From Actinobacteria bacterium UBA2272 (GTDB taxonomy: Bacteria; Actinomycetota; Coriobacteriia; Anaerosomatales; Anaerosomataceae), in the NCBI GenBank assembly GCA_002347725.1, contig DDXA01000004.1:372001-436000 (forward strand): a stretch of 64,000 nt of DNA, written 5' to 3'. The notes below the pieces were generated by a model that was not told the DNA's origin, made no database searches, and saw nothing but the letters and a program-made list of their open reading frames with translations. A program made the position numbers and the translations under genes. Shown in pieces: positions 7,996 through 16,583 of this stretch (positions within the stretch are counted from its first letter, which is position 1; each line of letters opens with the position of its first letter).

Positions 7996-8841
7996 TCACT
8001 CGCCATCGGTCTGCTCCAAGTCCAGCAGCACCGGGTCCACGAGCGCTGCGGCCACAGCCGCCCCCTCATCGAGTGTCGCCGCGCTCAGGCCGAGGTCCCT
8101 TGCCATCACCCGGTACTGCGCTTCCCACGACCGAGGTGGCGCTGGCAGCCGCGGGGGCAGTTCGCACGTGGCATCCGCGCCGAACGTCGCCTCGAGCGCT
8201 ACGCGCAGCTCGGTCGGGTCCACCTAGCTTGTCTCCGCGACGAGCACGAGGTCCACGAGGTCCTTCACCCTGCTGCTGTCTCGCCCACCCCGGGGCCGCA
8301 CGAGGGCATGGACCTTCTCCGCCAGGTGATGGCCGAGCGGGAAGCACGGGAACTCAACGGCGGGGATGTCCGCGAACTCGAGGAGCGATGTCACGGGCAT
8401 GCACGTCACCGCTCCCAGCCACTCCTCGCCGCAGCCGAGATCGACATGGAATGACCCAAACGTTCTCCCGCCAAGCTGCGCCTCAACGGGGCACCGCAGC
8501 GGCTGACCGAGCGTCGACGGCCGAGCGACGGTGAAGCCGAAGTAGTCGCCGAGATCGATCAGCGCACACGACACGAGCAGGTCCACCGCCGCGTCTGCTT
8601 CTTCCCGCGTGTGCAGGTCGACATCCTTTGTAGTGCGCGCCCGTTCGTGCAGACGTGCTTGCAGGGCCAGACCGCCTTTGAGGACCCACGCTTCGGGCGC
8701 ACCCACCTGGAGACGCGCGAGAAGCCGATCGAAAGCGACGGTCTTCCGCAGACGCGACAGCGCGACCCCCGTGGCGAGAGACTCCGAGCGCAAACGCTCC
8801 TCGAGCGTCGTGCGGAATGCCGTGCCGTCCGCATACTTCAT
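7996..8841 (-). pseudogene. AbiEii-type nucleotidyltransferase toxin, split by an in-frame stop
   Basis: The frame encodes an AbiEii/MNT-type nucleotidyltransferase toxin. The signature is GG..ALQARLHERARTTKDVDLH (G-G then D-x-D), followed by the LAEKVHALVRPRG and SSRVKDLVDLVL segments typical of the family. At 8224-8226 a TAG codon interrupts it after LVAETS. The same frame continues at once for 75 more codons that match the usual AbiEii C-terminal helical region (LRVALEATF...LDPVLLDLE). So one sense codon became amber. The product would be a 205-residue protein lacking the C-terminus, or a readthrough product of about 281 residues. It overlaps the antitoxin stop by four bases (ATGA). The start is ATG 8841. 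Confidence 0.85.
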
Positions 8842-9449
8842 CGCAGCGCGCGCTCCACGAGACGTTTCGTGCGGCCACCGCGCGTCTCGCTGAGGTGCTG
8901 CAGGCGGGCACGGGTGGTAAGACCCCGCTCGAGCGCCTCGCCGATTGCCTGGAGTACCAGTTCGTCAGAGAGCCCGCCGCGGGCGACATCGGCAATGGTG
9001 CGCTCCACGGTCGTGACCCGAACACCCTCACGCTCGGTGACGTCGCTCTCGCCGAGTGCGCCGGTGTGGAGCCTCAGCCCGGGCCGACGACGGGATGCTG
9101 TTCTGGGCACGGTCACGTGGACCTCGGACGGCAGCACATCCGAGAGGTCCCAGAGTGCCAGCGCGCTCTCGTGCGATATCGCTGCTGCGTCGCCAGCTCG
9201 CAGGGACGCCACCACAAGGTCCGCGTGCGGTGACTCTGGGTAGCGCCGCAGCCGGTAGATGCCGTGATCGACCCGCTCGAGGTTGCCAGAGGCCGTGTGA
9301 TGCGCGAGCAAGGCCCGCGAGTAGCCGGCATCTGCCGCCTGGGCGGTGGTGAAGTACCCGGCGCGCGTCTCAGCGGCGAGGTAGAGCTCGTCCGCGTTGG
9401 GTGAGCCACTCGCCGTTTTGTGTGCGTAATGTATTGGTTCCTTTGACAT
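8838..9449 (-). CDS. AbiEi-family antitoxin
   Basis: A 203-residue type IV antitoxin of the AbiEi family. The N-terminal winged helix (residues about 23-75, GYFTTAQAADAGYSRALLAHH) is the DNA-binding and autorepression domain. The C-terminal antitoxin domain contains SHESALALWDLSDVLPSEVHVTVP and VRVTTVERTIADVARGG. It precedes and overlaps the AbiEii toxin gene (ATGA). No Shine-Dalgarno is seen before ATG 9449 or GTG 9458, so leaderless translation is possible. The region before it (9418-9475) carries TGTGTGCG and TAATGT elements on both strands that may be its operator. Since the toxin carries a nonsense codon, the pair may be inactive. Confidence 0.88.
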   Translation of the reverse strand: MSKEPIHYAHKTASGSPNADELYLAAETRAGYFTTAQAADAGYSRALLAHHTASGNLERVDHGIYRLRRYPESPHADLVVASLRAGDAAAISHESALALWDLSDVLPSEVHVTVPRTASRRRPGLRLHTGALGESDVTEREGVRVTTVERTIADVARGGLSDELVLQAIGEALERGLTTRARLQHLSETRGGRTKRLVERALR

Positions 9450-9507
9450 ATCGCACACATTACATCATCTTGCGCGCAAGTGCCAGGGGCTGCCGAGGTC
9501 AGACTCC

Positions 9508-9795
9508 GCCCCCTCTGCTACCCTGGTTCCAGCAGCCTCCTACCCCGCCCGGAGCCGCCGCGTGCTCGTCTATCAAGCCTCCAAGGCCGAGTTCATGGAC
9601 GACGTGGACCGCGATCTGATCGCCGACCACATCACGGCGGCCTTCGAGCCCAGGATCCACCGCGCCAATCCGCGCGAGGTGGAGAGCTGGCGCAACTCGA
9701 TGCAGTACGTGTACCGGGTGCTCAACTGCGAGGCGATCCCGGGCGGCTGCGGCGTGGCGATCGAGTTCGGCGTGGCGGGCGTCTGCCGAGGGTGA
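9508..9795 (+). pseudogene. DUF2075 gene fragment, copy C (with its own 5' region)
   Basis: This copy retains the upstream region as well as the start. The CCTCTGCTACCCT stretch and the bases before GTG 9562 match those before the intact gene at 10516. It encodes residues 1-71 (LVYQASKAEFMDDVDRDLIA...GVAIEFGV) and then breaks into unrelated sequence, ending at a stop at 9795. The open frame of 77 codons (9562-9795) could be expressed as a truncated protein but lacks the nuclease catalytic residues and the whole helicase. It ends two bases before the stop of the convergent ORF6N gene. Confidence 0.85.
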
Positions 9796-9796
9796 C

Positions 9797-10309
9797 TCAG
9801 GGCCTGAACCCCACCGGATTCCGCGGCCTCGCCGGTGGTGCCGTGAGCGCCTGAATCGCCTGGATGATGATCTTGAACTGCTCGTCGTAGCGCTGCTCCA
9901 GATCATCCAGCCGACGTGAGAGGTTCGCGTTCTCCGCCAGAATCTCGCGCAGCCGCACAAACGCACGCATGATCTGTACGTTCACGGCGATGGCGCGAGG
10001 GCTGCGCAGCACGCTCGAGAGCATCGCGATGCCCTGCTCGGTGAAAGCGAGCGGCGGCTTGCGGCGCCCGCCTCTCGTCAGGTCCTGACCTGAGCCCTGC
10101 CGAAGAGCGCTCCACTCCTCCCAGGTGAGCTCGAACATGAAATCGTCGGGAAACCGAGAGATGTTCCGGCGGACAGCCTGGGTGAGTACCTTGGTCTCGA
10201 CGCCGTAGAGACCGGCAAGATCCTCGTCCAGAATCGCGTTCGTCCCCCGAACCACCCGGATGTTCAGTGTTGCGGCCTCATCCGGCACGATGGCAGTGTC
10301 GTTGCTCAT
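9797..10309 (-). CDS. ORF6N-domain DNA-binding protein
   Basis: A 170-residue protein. The N-terminal ORF6N (KilA-N-associated) domain spans residues about 13-100: VRGTNAILDEDLAGLYGVET, AVRRNISRFPDDFMFELT, and LAFTEQGIAMLSSVL. A C-terminal helical tail follows (LREILAENANLSRRLDDLEQRYDEQF). The family is common in prophages and mobile islands and acts as a DNA-binding regulator. ATG 10309 follows GAGGCGGGGGG. Just upstream is a 29-base perfect palindrome (10324-10352), a likely autoregulatory site. It lies as a single-gene cargo between DUF2075 copies C and D. Target genes are unknown. Confidence 0.88.
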   Translation of the reverse strand: MSNDTAIVPDEAATLNIRVVRGTNAILDEDLAGLYGVETKVLTQAVRRNISRFPDDFMFELTWEEWSALRQGSGQDLTRGGRRKPPLAFTEQGIAMLSSVLRSPRAIAVNVQIMRAFVRLREILAENANLSRRLDDLEQRYDEQFKIIIQAIQALTAPPARPRNPVGFRP

Positions 10310-10323
10310 GGTCCCCCCGCCTC

Positions 10324-10352
10324 GTTTGAAGTCACAAATTGTGACTTCAAAC
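10324..10352. promoter_or_regulatory. Perfect 29-bp palindrome upstream of the ORF6N gene
   Basis: Fourteen-base arms around one central base: GTTTGAAGTCACAA, A, TTGTGACTTCAAAC. A partial half-site (GACTTGAAATCACAG) follows at 10375-10389. It sits immediately upstream of the ORF6N start on the minus strand and within the region leading to the DUF2075 gene on the plus strand. One regulator could therefore control both. Confidence 0.7.
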
Positions 10353-10414
10353 TCGTTTCACCTGCTCAGCGCCCTGACTTGAAATCACAGGACACATCCC
10401 CACTGCCCATGATA

Positions 10415-10426
10415 GAACATACGTTC
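10415..10426. promoter_or_regulatory. LexA (SOS)-box-like site
   Basis: GAAC-ATAC-GTTC fits the Gram-positive/actinobacterial LexA consensus core GAAC-N4-GTTC with R-N-R-Y in the middle. It lies about 90 bases before the start of the DUF2075 nuclease-helicase gene. The site would make that gene DNA-damage inducible. A promoter is not clearly visible, so this is a motif match only. Confidence 0.5.
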
Positions 10427-10515
10427 GATTGGTCAAGATGCCGAAGGGGAGTGAACCGCCTCCCTCCTCTGCTACCCTTACCTCAGCCCCATCCGCTCTT
10501 CCCCGGAGCCGCCCC

Positions 10516-12453
10516 GTGCTCGTGTACCAGGCAACCAAGGCCGAGTTCATGGACGACGTGGACCGCGACCTCATCGCCGACCACATCACGACGGCCTTCG
10601 AGCGCAGGATCCATCGCGCCAACCCGCGCGAGGTGGAGAGCTGGCGCAACTCGATGCAGTACATGTACCGGGTGCTCAACTGCGAGGCGATCCCCGGCGG
10701 GTGCGGCGTGGCGATCGAGTTCGGGGTGCCGTACACGAGCAGCCGAATCGACTTCCTACTCACCGGCCGCCAGAACGGCGACCGCGACGCCGCGGTGATC
10801 GTGGAGCTCAAGCAGTGGCAGAGCCTGGAGGCCGTCCCCACAAAGGACGGTATCGTGAAGACACGCTTCAAAGGGGGCATGACGGAGACCTCCCACCCCT
10901 CCTACCAGGCCTGGTCCTACGCGCGGATGATCGAGGACTACAACGAGTCCGTCCGAGACGCGCAGATCCAGCTCGTACCCTGCGCGTACCTGCACAACTA
11001 CCACACCGCGGGGGGGTACGACCCCCTGCTCGACCCCGCCTACCTCGAGTACCTGGAGCGCGCGCCCGCGTTCTGCAACGGCGACGCGCTCAAGCTCCGC
11101 GACTTCATCTGTCGCCACATCACGCACGCCGACGACGGCCAGGTTCTCTACCACATCGAGAGCGGCCGTCTGCGCCCGTCCAAGTCGCTCCAGGACGCGC
11201 TGTCCGGCATGCTCGACGGCAACGACGAGTTCGTGATGATCGACGACCAGAAGGTGGTCTTCGAGTCCGCCGTGGCCCTCGCGCGCGAGGCGCAGCACAC
11301 CGGCGAGAAGCACGTGCTCATCGTCCGGGGCGGCCCGGGCACCGGCAAGTCGGTCGTGGCGGTGAACCTGCTCGTGCGTCTCACCGCCGGGGAGATGACG
11401 GTCCAGTACGTCTCCAAGAACAGCGCGCCGCGCAACGTGTACGCGCGCCTGCTGCGCGGGAGAGACCGCACCCTCTCCTACATCAACAACCTCTTCCGCG
11501 GCTCGGGCGCCTTCTGGGAGCTGGCTGAGGAGTCGTTCGACGCGCTCGTGATCGATGAGGCCCACCGCCTGAACGAGAAGTCGGGCCTGTACGGCAACCT
11601 GGGCGAGAACCAGATCGCCGAGATCATCGCCGCCACGCGCTTCGCAGTCTTCTTCATCGACGAGACGCAGCGCGTCACGCTCCGCGACGCCGGCACGGTG
11701 TCCGACATCCGCGCACATGCCGGGGAGGCGGGCGCGCGCATCCACGAGGCCGACCTCTTCTCGCAGTTCCGCTGCAACGGCAGCGACGGCTACCTCACCT
11801 GGCTCGACGATGTGCTGGGCATCCGCCCTGCCGAGGAGGACGTGGCCGACCTCGACTACGACTTCCGCGTCTTCGACGACCCGAACGAAATGCACGCGGC
11901 GATCGATGCCCGCAACGCCGCCGCCAACAAGTCGCGCGTGGTGGCCGGCTACTGCTGGGAGTGGGAAAGCGGCGCCAAGCGCGCGAACCCGAACCACCAC
12001 GACATCGTCATCCGCCCGCACGCATACGCGCGATCGTGGAACCTCAACAACAGCGACACCTGGGCGATCGACGAGGGGTCGGTGGACCAGGTGGGCTGCA
12101 TCCACACCTGCCAGGGCCTCGAGTTCGACTACGTGGGCGTGATCGTGGGCGACGACCTGCGCTTCGAGGGCGGCCACGTGATTACCGACCGCACGAAGCG
12201 CGCGAAGTCCGACAAGGCGCTCAGCGGCATCGTGAAGCTCGCCAAGCACGACCCCGAGCGCGCCACCCGCATCGCCGACGAGCTCATCCGCAACACCTAC
12301 CGCGTGCTCATGACCCGCGGCATGAAGGGCTGCTACGTGTTCTGCACCGACCCCGCATTGGCCGGATACCTGCGCAGCCGCATGCCTAAGGCCGACTACG
12401 CGCTCATGCCGACCTCCCCGCAGATTGCCGCCGAAGAGCCGCTGGAGGGCTGA
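10516..12453 (+). CDS. PD-(D/E)XK nuclease-DUF2075 (Schlafen group 3-like) helicase
   Basis: A 645-residue fusion. The N-terminal part (about 1-125) carries a PD-(D/E)XK nuclease-like core: IDFLL and then VIVELKQWQ, the D and E-x-K residues. From about residue 255 comes a DUF2075/SF1-like P-loop domain with Walker A RGGPGTGKS (about 272-280). VIDEAHRL is the Walker B, FFIDETQRV a motif III-like strand, and CQGLEFDYVGVIVG and NTYRVLMTRGMKG are C-terminal helicase motifs. GTG 10516 is chosen because the copy C fragment conserves the same start and upstream bases. A MazG-like gene follows after 5 bases. The pair is found in many defence islands; a role in nucleic-acid degradation on infection or damage is inferred. 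Confidence 0.85.
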   Translation: MLVYQATKAEFMDDVDRDLIADHITTAFERRIHRANPREVESWRNSMQYMYRVLNCEAIPGGCGVAIEFGVPYTSSRIDFLLTGRQNGDRDAAVIVELKQWQSLEAVPTKDGIVKTRFKGGMTETSHPSYQAWSYARMIEDYNESVRDAQIQLVPCAYLHNYHTAGGYDPLLDPAYLEYLERAPAFCNGDALKLRDFICRHITHADDGQVLYHIESGRLRPSKSLQDALSGMLDGNDEFVMIDDQKVVFESAVALAREAQHTGEKHVLIVRGGPGTGKSVVAVNLLVRLTAGEMTVQYVSKNSAPRNVYARLLRGRDRTLSYINNLFRGSGAFWELAEESFDALVIDEAHRLNEKSGLYGNLGENQIAEIIAATRFAVFFIDETQRVTLRDAGTVSDIRAHAGEAGARIHEADLFSQFRCNGSDGYLTWLDDVLGIRPAEEDVADLDYDFRVFDDPNEMHAAIDARNAAANKSRVVAGYCWEWESGAKRANPNHHDIVIRPHAYARSWNLNNSDTWAIDEGSVDQVGCIHTCQGLEFDYVGVIVGDDLRFEGGHVITDRTKRAKSDKALSGIVKLAKHDPERATRIADELIRNTYRVLMTRGMKGCYVFCTDPALAGYLRSRMPKADYALMPTSPQIAAEEPLEG

Positions 12454-12458
12454 CACCG

Positions 12459-12800
12459 ATGCTCGAAGACCTCACCCGACAGATCGTGAAGTTCCGCGAC
12501 GAGCGCGACTGGAAGCAGTTCCACTCGCCCAGGAACCTCGCCGCGAGCATCAGCATCGAGGCCGCCGAGCTGCTCGAGTGCTTCCAGTGGAGCAGCGACG
12601 AAACGATCGCCGAAGACGTGGAGAAGCGGCGGAGCGAGATCGAGGAGGAGATCGCCGACGTGCTGATCTACGCGCTGCTGCTGGCGCACGACACGGGGAT
12701 CGACCCGGCCGAGGCGGTGCGGCAGAAGCTTGCGAAGAACGACGCGAAGTACCCGGCGGAGAGGGCGAAGGGCAATAGGGCGAAGTACACAGAGTTGTAA
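12459..12800 (+). CDS. MazG-like nucleotide pyrophosphohydrolase
   Basis: A 113-residue all-alpha NTP pyrophosphohydrolase of the MazG/RS21-C6 (dCTPase) type. The metal-binding helices are visible as ISIEAAELLECFQW (E-x-x-E) and EIEEEIADVLIYALLLA (E-x-x-D). It hydrolyses (d)NTPs to the monophosphate, and small members often prefer modified or non-canonical nucleotides. It follows the DUF2075 gene by five bases, with GGAGGG in the end of that gene as the likely ribosome site, so the two are co-expressed. In a defence context it may deplete or sanitise nucleotides; this is inferred. Confidence 0.88.
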   Translation: MLEDLTRQIVKFRDERDWKQFHSPRNLAASISIEAAELLECFQWSSDETIAEDVEKRRSEIEEEIADVLIYALLLAHDTGIDPAEAVRQKLAKNDAKYPAERAKGNRAKYTEL

Positions 12801-12926
12801 GTTCTTGGATATGAGCGGCGAGCAAGAGTGAGTCCGCTCGACCCCGGGGTTAGCAGGGAGCCGTGACATAGAGCATGCTCAACGGGCGAGCTACAAGTAC
12901 CACCGGGTCCCCACAAGTTCGAGCTA

Positions 12927-14363
12927 CTAATCCGCAAGCACCTCATCGCGAACTGTCTCGTCACCGAGATAGCACTGGCACACACGTCTGGCAAGATCGA
13001 AGACAAGCAGGAGCGTATCCCCGGGCTCCGCACCGCTCCTGCCCAGAAAGCGTCGGATCCCCCATGCCGCTTGCCCCCTGACCACCAAGGTCCCGCTCGC
13101 CCTGCCGGTCGGGTCCTCCAACTGGTGTTCACCGAGAATGAAGTCTCGAACCACCGCGGGAACCGCGAGGACTGCGGCCTGAACCGTGTTGGTGCTGAGC
13201 TGATAGGCCACCCAGAGCCTCCCATCATCAGTCCAGCCGCAGTCCTGTAGAACCCGACTTCGCTGCGTGGGAACGGTGAGCGCGTCCACTGCATCCGGCG
13301 ACGCGTCGACCCCGGAAAGCCCGTACACGCATGGCGCGTACTTCCTGATGACGGGTGATTGTGACATCCGCTGCTTGAATGCAGCATCGCCGACCCCATA
13401 GTCGAGGGCCACGCGTCTGAGATTCTCGAACCGCATGACGCCCTCGTGCTCCAGAATCACCTCGACAATGACGTACTCGGTGTCGGACAGATACTGTTCG
13501 CGGGAGTATGAGTGTGTCGATTTGATCACGCCGTCTGCGCGCTCCAACTCCGGCACAGCCTCGGCGAAGGCAAGGAGTATGCGCGCCGGCGGTGCGTAGC
13601 CGCCCATTCGCCAGTCACGTCGAACCGCACGGCGCAAGTCCGTCGCATCAATCTCGCCAGAGACGCTCAAGACCTTGCGAACATTGTTGAGTAGGCGATT
13701 CCTGCCGTCAGGTATGTCCGTGAGCCACAACCATCGCCTGTCTCCATCCAGCCAGACAACCGTCGGATCGGCCTCCAACTCAAGTCTCATGGATTTCTCG
13801 CGACGTTCTTGTTCCACTTCATCAAGCTCGCCCCACAGCTCCGCTGTGATTTCGGCAACAGTCGCCACTCCGTGCGTGCCGACCAACTTGCGTGCCGTCT
13901 GACGTACCTTTCCAGCAAGGCCAACGGAGTCTCGATCCACGACGAGCCGTACCTCTCCGAGTTCGACCAACACCGCGTCGAGTTCGTGACCGAAGAAGTC
14001 CGCGAGACCCAACATGCCGGCGCCATCAATGCCACGTTCACTCAGGCCTGACTCTACGAGCTTCGCGCCGAAACTTGATGCCTCACAAGGGACGCTCTGC
14101 GCGAACAAGGTGAGTGCTTCATCGAGCAACGGCATCATCGGCCGGGTGCCCTTCGACAAACGCCGCGATGCGCGAACGCATACCTGCCGGACGCGCTCAC
14201 GCGTGATGCCGAATTCGTCCCCCACAGCCTGAAGTGTCCTTGGCGGAGCGCCGTCCCAGCCGTAGCGCGCGATGATGATGTCCGCATTCCTGCCTGAGTC
14301 ACGCGAACCGCCACCGACAAGCCCCGCCAGAGTGCCTCGGAGTTCGTTCTCTAGCGTCGACAC
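12927..14363 (-). CDS. Sigma-region-4-like HTH protein of the GHKL-ATPase operon
   Basis: A 478-residue protein. Residues about 33-69 (RYGWDGAPPRTLQAVGDEFG and ITRERVRQVCVRAS) are a clear sigma-70 region 4-type helix-turn-helix, the part of a sigma factor that reads the -35 element. No region 2 is present, so it is not a complete sigma factor. The remaining 400 residues are predicted globular with winged-helix-like stretches (for example AVRRDWRMGGYAPPARILLA and LRRVALDYGVGDAAFKQRM), which I do not recognise. GTG 14363 has AGGG six bases upstream and lies 8 bases after the ATPase stop. It is the last gene of a four-gene operon. Regulator or effector roles are both possible. Confidence 0.65.
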   Translation of the reverse strand: MSTLENELRGTLAGLVGGGSRDSGRNADIIIARYGWDGAPPRTLQAVGDEFGITRERVRQVCVRASRRLSKGTRPMMPLLDEALTLFAQSVPCEASSFGAKLVESGLSERGIDGAGMLGLADFFGHELDAVLVELGEVRLVVDRDSVGLAGKVRQTARKLVGTHGVATVAEITAELWGELDEVEQERREKSMRLELEADPTVVWLDGDRRWLWLTDIPDGRNRLLNNVRKVLSVSGEIDATDLRRAVRRDWRMGGYAPPARILLAFAEAVPELERADGVIKSTHSYSREQYLSDTEYVIVEVILEHEGVMRFENLRRVALDYGVGDAAFKQRMSQSPVIRKYAPCVYGLSGVDASPDAVDALTVPTQRSRVLQDCGWTDDGRLWVAYQLSTNTVQAAVLAVPAVVRDFILGEHQLEDPTGRASGTLVVRGQAAWGIRRFLGRSGAEPGDTLLLVFDLARRVCQCYLGDETVRDEVLAD

Positions 14364-14371
14364 AGTCGACC

Positions 14372-16009
14372 CTAGGCGTTCGCGGAATACAGCGGTGCGG
14401 TTCGGCGGGCCATCTTGTCGACACGCTCCCGAATGTCGTACAGCGCCTCCTGAACCTCGAGATAGAATCCGGAGTCGGCCAACTCCTGCGCAAGTGCCAC
14501 CGAATACTCGCTGAAGGCAACCTCATAGGCTAGCCTCCGGAACTCCAACGCGTCCGTGTCCCCATCGCCGACAGCGGCAGCGATCTGCGGATGGTCCAGG
14601 TTCACGTATATTGTTCTCGTCTCAGACATGTACTTCGTGCGTCGGCCATCAGTGCCCTGATGTTCGAACTCCACACTGAATCCGCCAGACGTCTTCCGCG
14701 GCTTCGCTGTTCCGCCGCCTTCTTGCCCCGCCAGTTCGGTGGAGTCCTCCTGCTCTGCAACATTGGGCTGATTCGGTTCATTCTCGCCCGTCGAATCGCC
14801 GCCTTCAGAGTCCGACTCAATCGGCGTCCTTGTAGCGGGCAACTCATCACCGAACACCAAGTCGTCTGCGGAATCATCTGCGCCGCCAACGCCATAAGCG
14901 TCAGCCGCACCCTTGGTCTTCGCTCGGGCTCGCGCAAGTCGGCTCTTCAGATCCCTGAAATCCTCGTTAATAACCTCAGCGATGCGGTCTGCTTCGTTCT
15001 GAAGTCGCTTCATCGCCTCGGACTGCCGGCGCTCCTTGGCCTCCTGTGCAAGAATCTCCCTGACTTCGGCTATCCGTGGATCCATGAACGCAAAGAGCTT
15101 CTGGACGAGCTGGTTGCTCTTGTTCAGCTCTCCGCTACGGTCCATGGTGAATGGGGCCGGCGTCGACTTATCCTCGTCGAGAGTAGGGACATCGACGCTA
15201 CCAAAGAGGTACTGCGACATTTCCTTTCCGTGGCTGGTTCCGAGCGTCACTTCGTGAACCACGCCACTAGCCAAGATCGCGATACCCCGCTGCGCGTCGT
15301 CAAGGGGTGCATACGCCTTCTTGATTCTCAGTTCGATGTCGCCTAGCGCCTCAGCCAAGGGCGCTTCGGGCCTGAACGACCACTCGCGCTCCACGTCTGG
15401 CTCGGTGTACTCACACTCTCGGTTGTTCACGAACACCTGAGCGTCGCGGCGCCAAAAGGCAAGATTCCGCTCGATATACTCGACAACGCCAGATGGGTCC
15501 AACTTGCCTAGTTTGATGCGCTCGATGTCGACCCTGGTGCCGTTCGGCTCATCCGTCTGAACGTCGCGCTCGACCGTGCGAATGGGAACCCCTTGATCGG
15601 CATCTTCAGACTCGATGCTCTCTCGGGTCAGTTCGACCGTGCTCCGCCTGCCGTTGCGTACGGACTGCACCCGCAGAGTGTCAGCGATGCCGAAAGCCGC
15701 CGACTTGCCAGTGCCGAAGAAGCCTCGACCGCCTTTGCCGGCCTTGCGGTCCACGTTCTCGCCGTGCATCACGAAGTAGTTCTGGAGCCCATCCCAGTCC
15801 ATGCCGCGTCCATTGTCGATGATGGTTATGGACTTCTGGCGGCTACGCATGGTCACGCTCACCACTGGGGCAACATCACCATCCACGTACTGGAGACTGT
15901 TCACTACGTACTCCCACACGACCTTCCGATCGGTGTTGAAGAGCTGAGCGCTCTGCTGAAGGTCACGACCAACGTGGCTCCTGACCATGAGTCCCGGTTC
16001 ACTGGTCAT
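14372..16009 (-). CDS. GHKL (HSP90/MORC-like) ATPase
   Basis: A 545-residue protein with a GHKL ATPase domain at its N-terminus. The N-box is WEYVVNSLQYVD, the G1 box IDNGRGMDWDGL, and the G2 loop GKGGRGFFGTGKSAAFGIAD, as in HSP90, MORC and MutL relatives. After about residue 300 comes a long charged, Gln/Glu-rich region (EAKERRQSEAMKRLQNEADR) likely to be coiled coil, then an acidic disordered linker (about 385-440). A compact C-terminal domain ends the protein. ATG 16009 follows GGAGG by seven bases and overlaps the upstream gene by 11 bases. Such ATPases usually clamp or remodel DNA or partner proteins. It is probably the motor of the operon. Confidence 0.82.
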   Translation of the reverse strand: MTSEPGLMVRSHVGRDLQQSAQLFNTDRKVVWEYVVNSLQYVDGDVAPVVSVTMRSRQKSITIIDNGRGMDWDGLQNYFVMHGENVDRKAGKGGRGFFGTGKSAAFGIADTLRVQSVRNGRRSTVELTRESIESEDADQGVPIRTVERDVQTDEPNGTRVDIERIKLGKLDPSGVVEYIERNLAFWRRDAQVFVNNRECEYTEPDVEREWSFRPEAPLAEALGDIELRIKKAYAPLDDAQRGIAILASGVVHEVTLGTSHGKEMSQYLFGSVDVPTLDEDKSTPAPFTMDRSGELNKSNQLVQKLFAFMDPRIAEVREILAQEAKERRQSEAMKRLQNEADRIAEVINEDFRDLKSRLARARAKTKGAADAYGVGGADDSADDLVFGDELPATRTPIESDSEGGDSTGENEPNQPNVAEQEDSTELAGQEGGGTAKPRKTSGGFSVEFEHQGTDGRRTKYMSETRTIYVNLDHPQIAAAVGDGDTDALEFRRLAYEVAFSEYSVALAQELADSGFYLEVQEALYDIRERVDKMARRTAPLYSANA

Positions 16010-16583
16010 CCCGATTCCTCCCACTCAGAAGTGCTGCCATTGCGGCAACGAGCGCCCCCAGTTCATCGTCGTCCGAGAAGAAGACGAGCGCTCGCTCCAC
16101 ACGCGCCTTCCTCTGCTGAGCACTAACATGCTCATCAATCCTGAAGAATCGCTCGGCATCCTCAACCGTGAAGCTCGAGTTGTCTCCCTTCGTGAAAGCA
16201 GAGTATGCGTGAGATGAGAGCATCCGCTCCCTTTCGCGACTCCTCCATTGCTTCTCTCTCAGCGAAAGCGGCCTCCTCTGCTCGGCGACCTCCAGGCGCT
16301 CGGCGGCAGCCTCAGCAAACTCGCGCCCTTTGTCCGTCAAACGCCAGCCGTCCCTCTGTGACCCGATGACATAGCCATAATCGTCAGCAGCGGTGGTCAG
16401 CCGCCTGCGCACTGACTCGAAGTTGATCTGCTCCGGGTACTTGCGCCAACTGAAGCGCCCAGGGGCCACTTCCGCAGCCTTGACAGCAACGTCCTCTGTC
16501 TCGACCAACTGGATATCCCCGCGAAGCAGAAACACCGCGATAGTCACGACCTCATGGTTGGCGAGGCTAGCGTCATTCGTCAT
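15999..16583 (-). CDS. Winged-helix-like accessory protein of the GHKL operon
   Basis: A 194-residue protein, ATG 16583, with GGGGG before the start and an ATGA overlap with the preceding gene. The first 110 residues look like a winged-helix unit: NHEVVTIAVFLLRGD, TEDVAVKAAEVAPGRFSWRK, and GYVIGSQRDGWRLTDKGREFAE. The C-terminal part is charged and helical (LREKQWRSRERERML; SAQQRKARVERALVFF). I do not recognise a named family. The helix-turn-helix with a phosphosite-free basic C-terminus suggests a DNA-binding or adaptor subunit for the ATPase encoded next. Confidence 0.6.
   Translation of the reverse strand: MTNDASLANHEVVTIAVFLLRGDIQLVETEDVAVKAAEVAPGRFSWRKYPEQINFESVRRRLTTAADDYGYVIGSQRDGWRLTDKGREFAEAAAERLEVAEQRRPLSLREKQWRSRERERMLSSHAYSAFTKGDNSSFTVEDAERFFRIDEHVSAQQRKARVERALVFFSDDDELGALVAAMAALLSGRNRDDQ

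Noticed and set aside
10756..12456. Long antisense open frame through the DUF2075 gene
   Set aside because: It mirrors the codon pattern of the strongly supported gene on the plus strand and its translation is low-complexity Val/Asp/Leu/His-rich.
12927..14363. True sigma-70 factor
   Set aside because: Only a region 4-type HTH is present; regions 2 and 3 are absent and the rest of the protein is unrelated.
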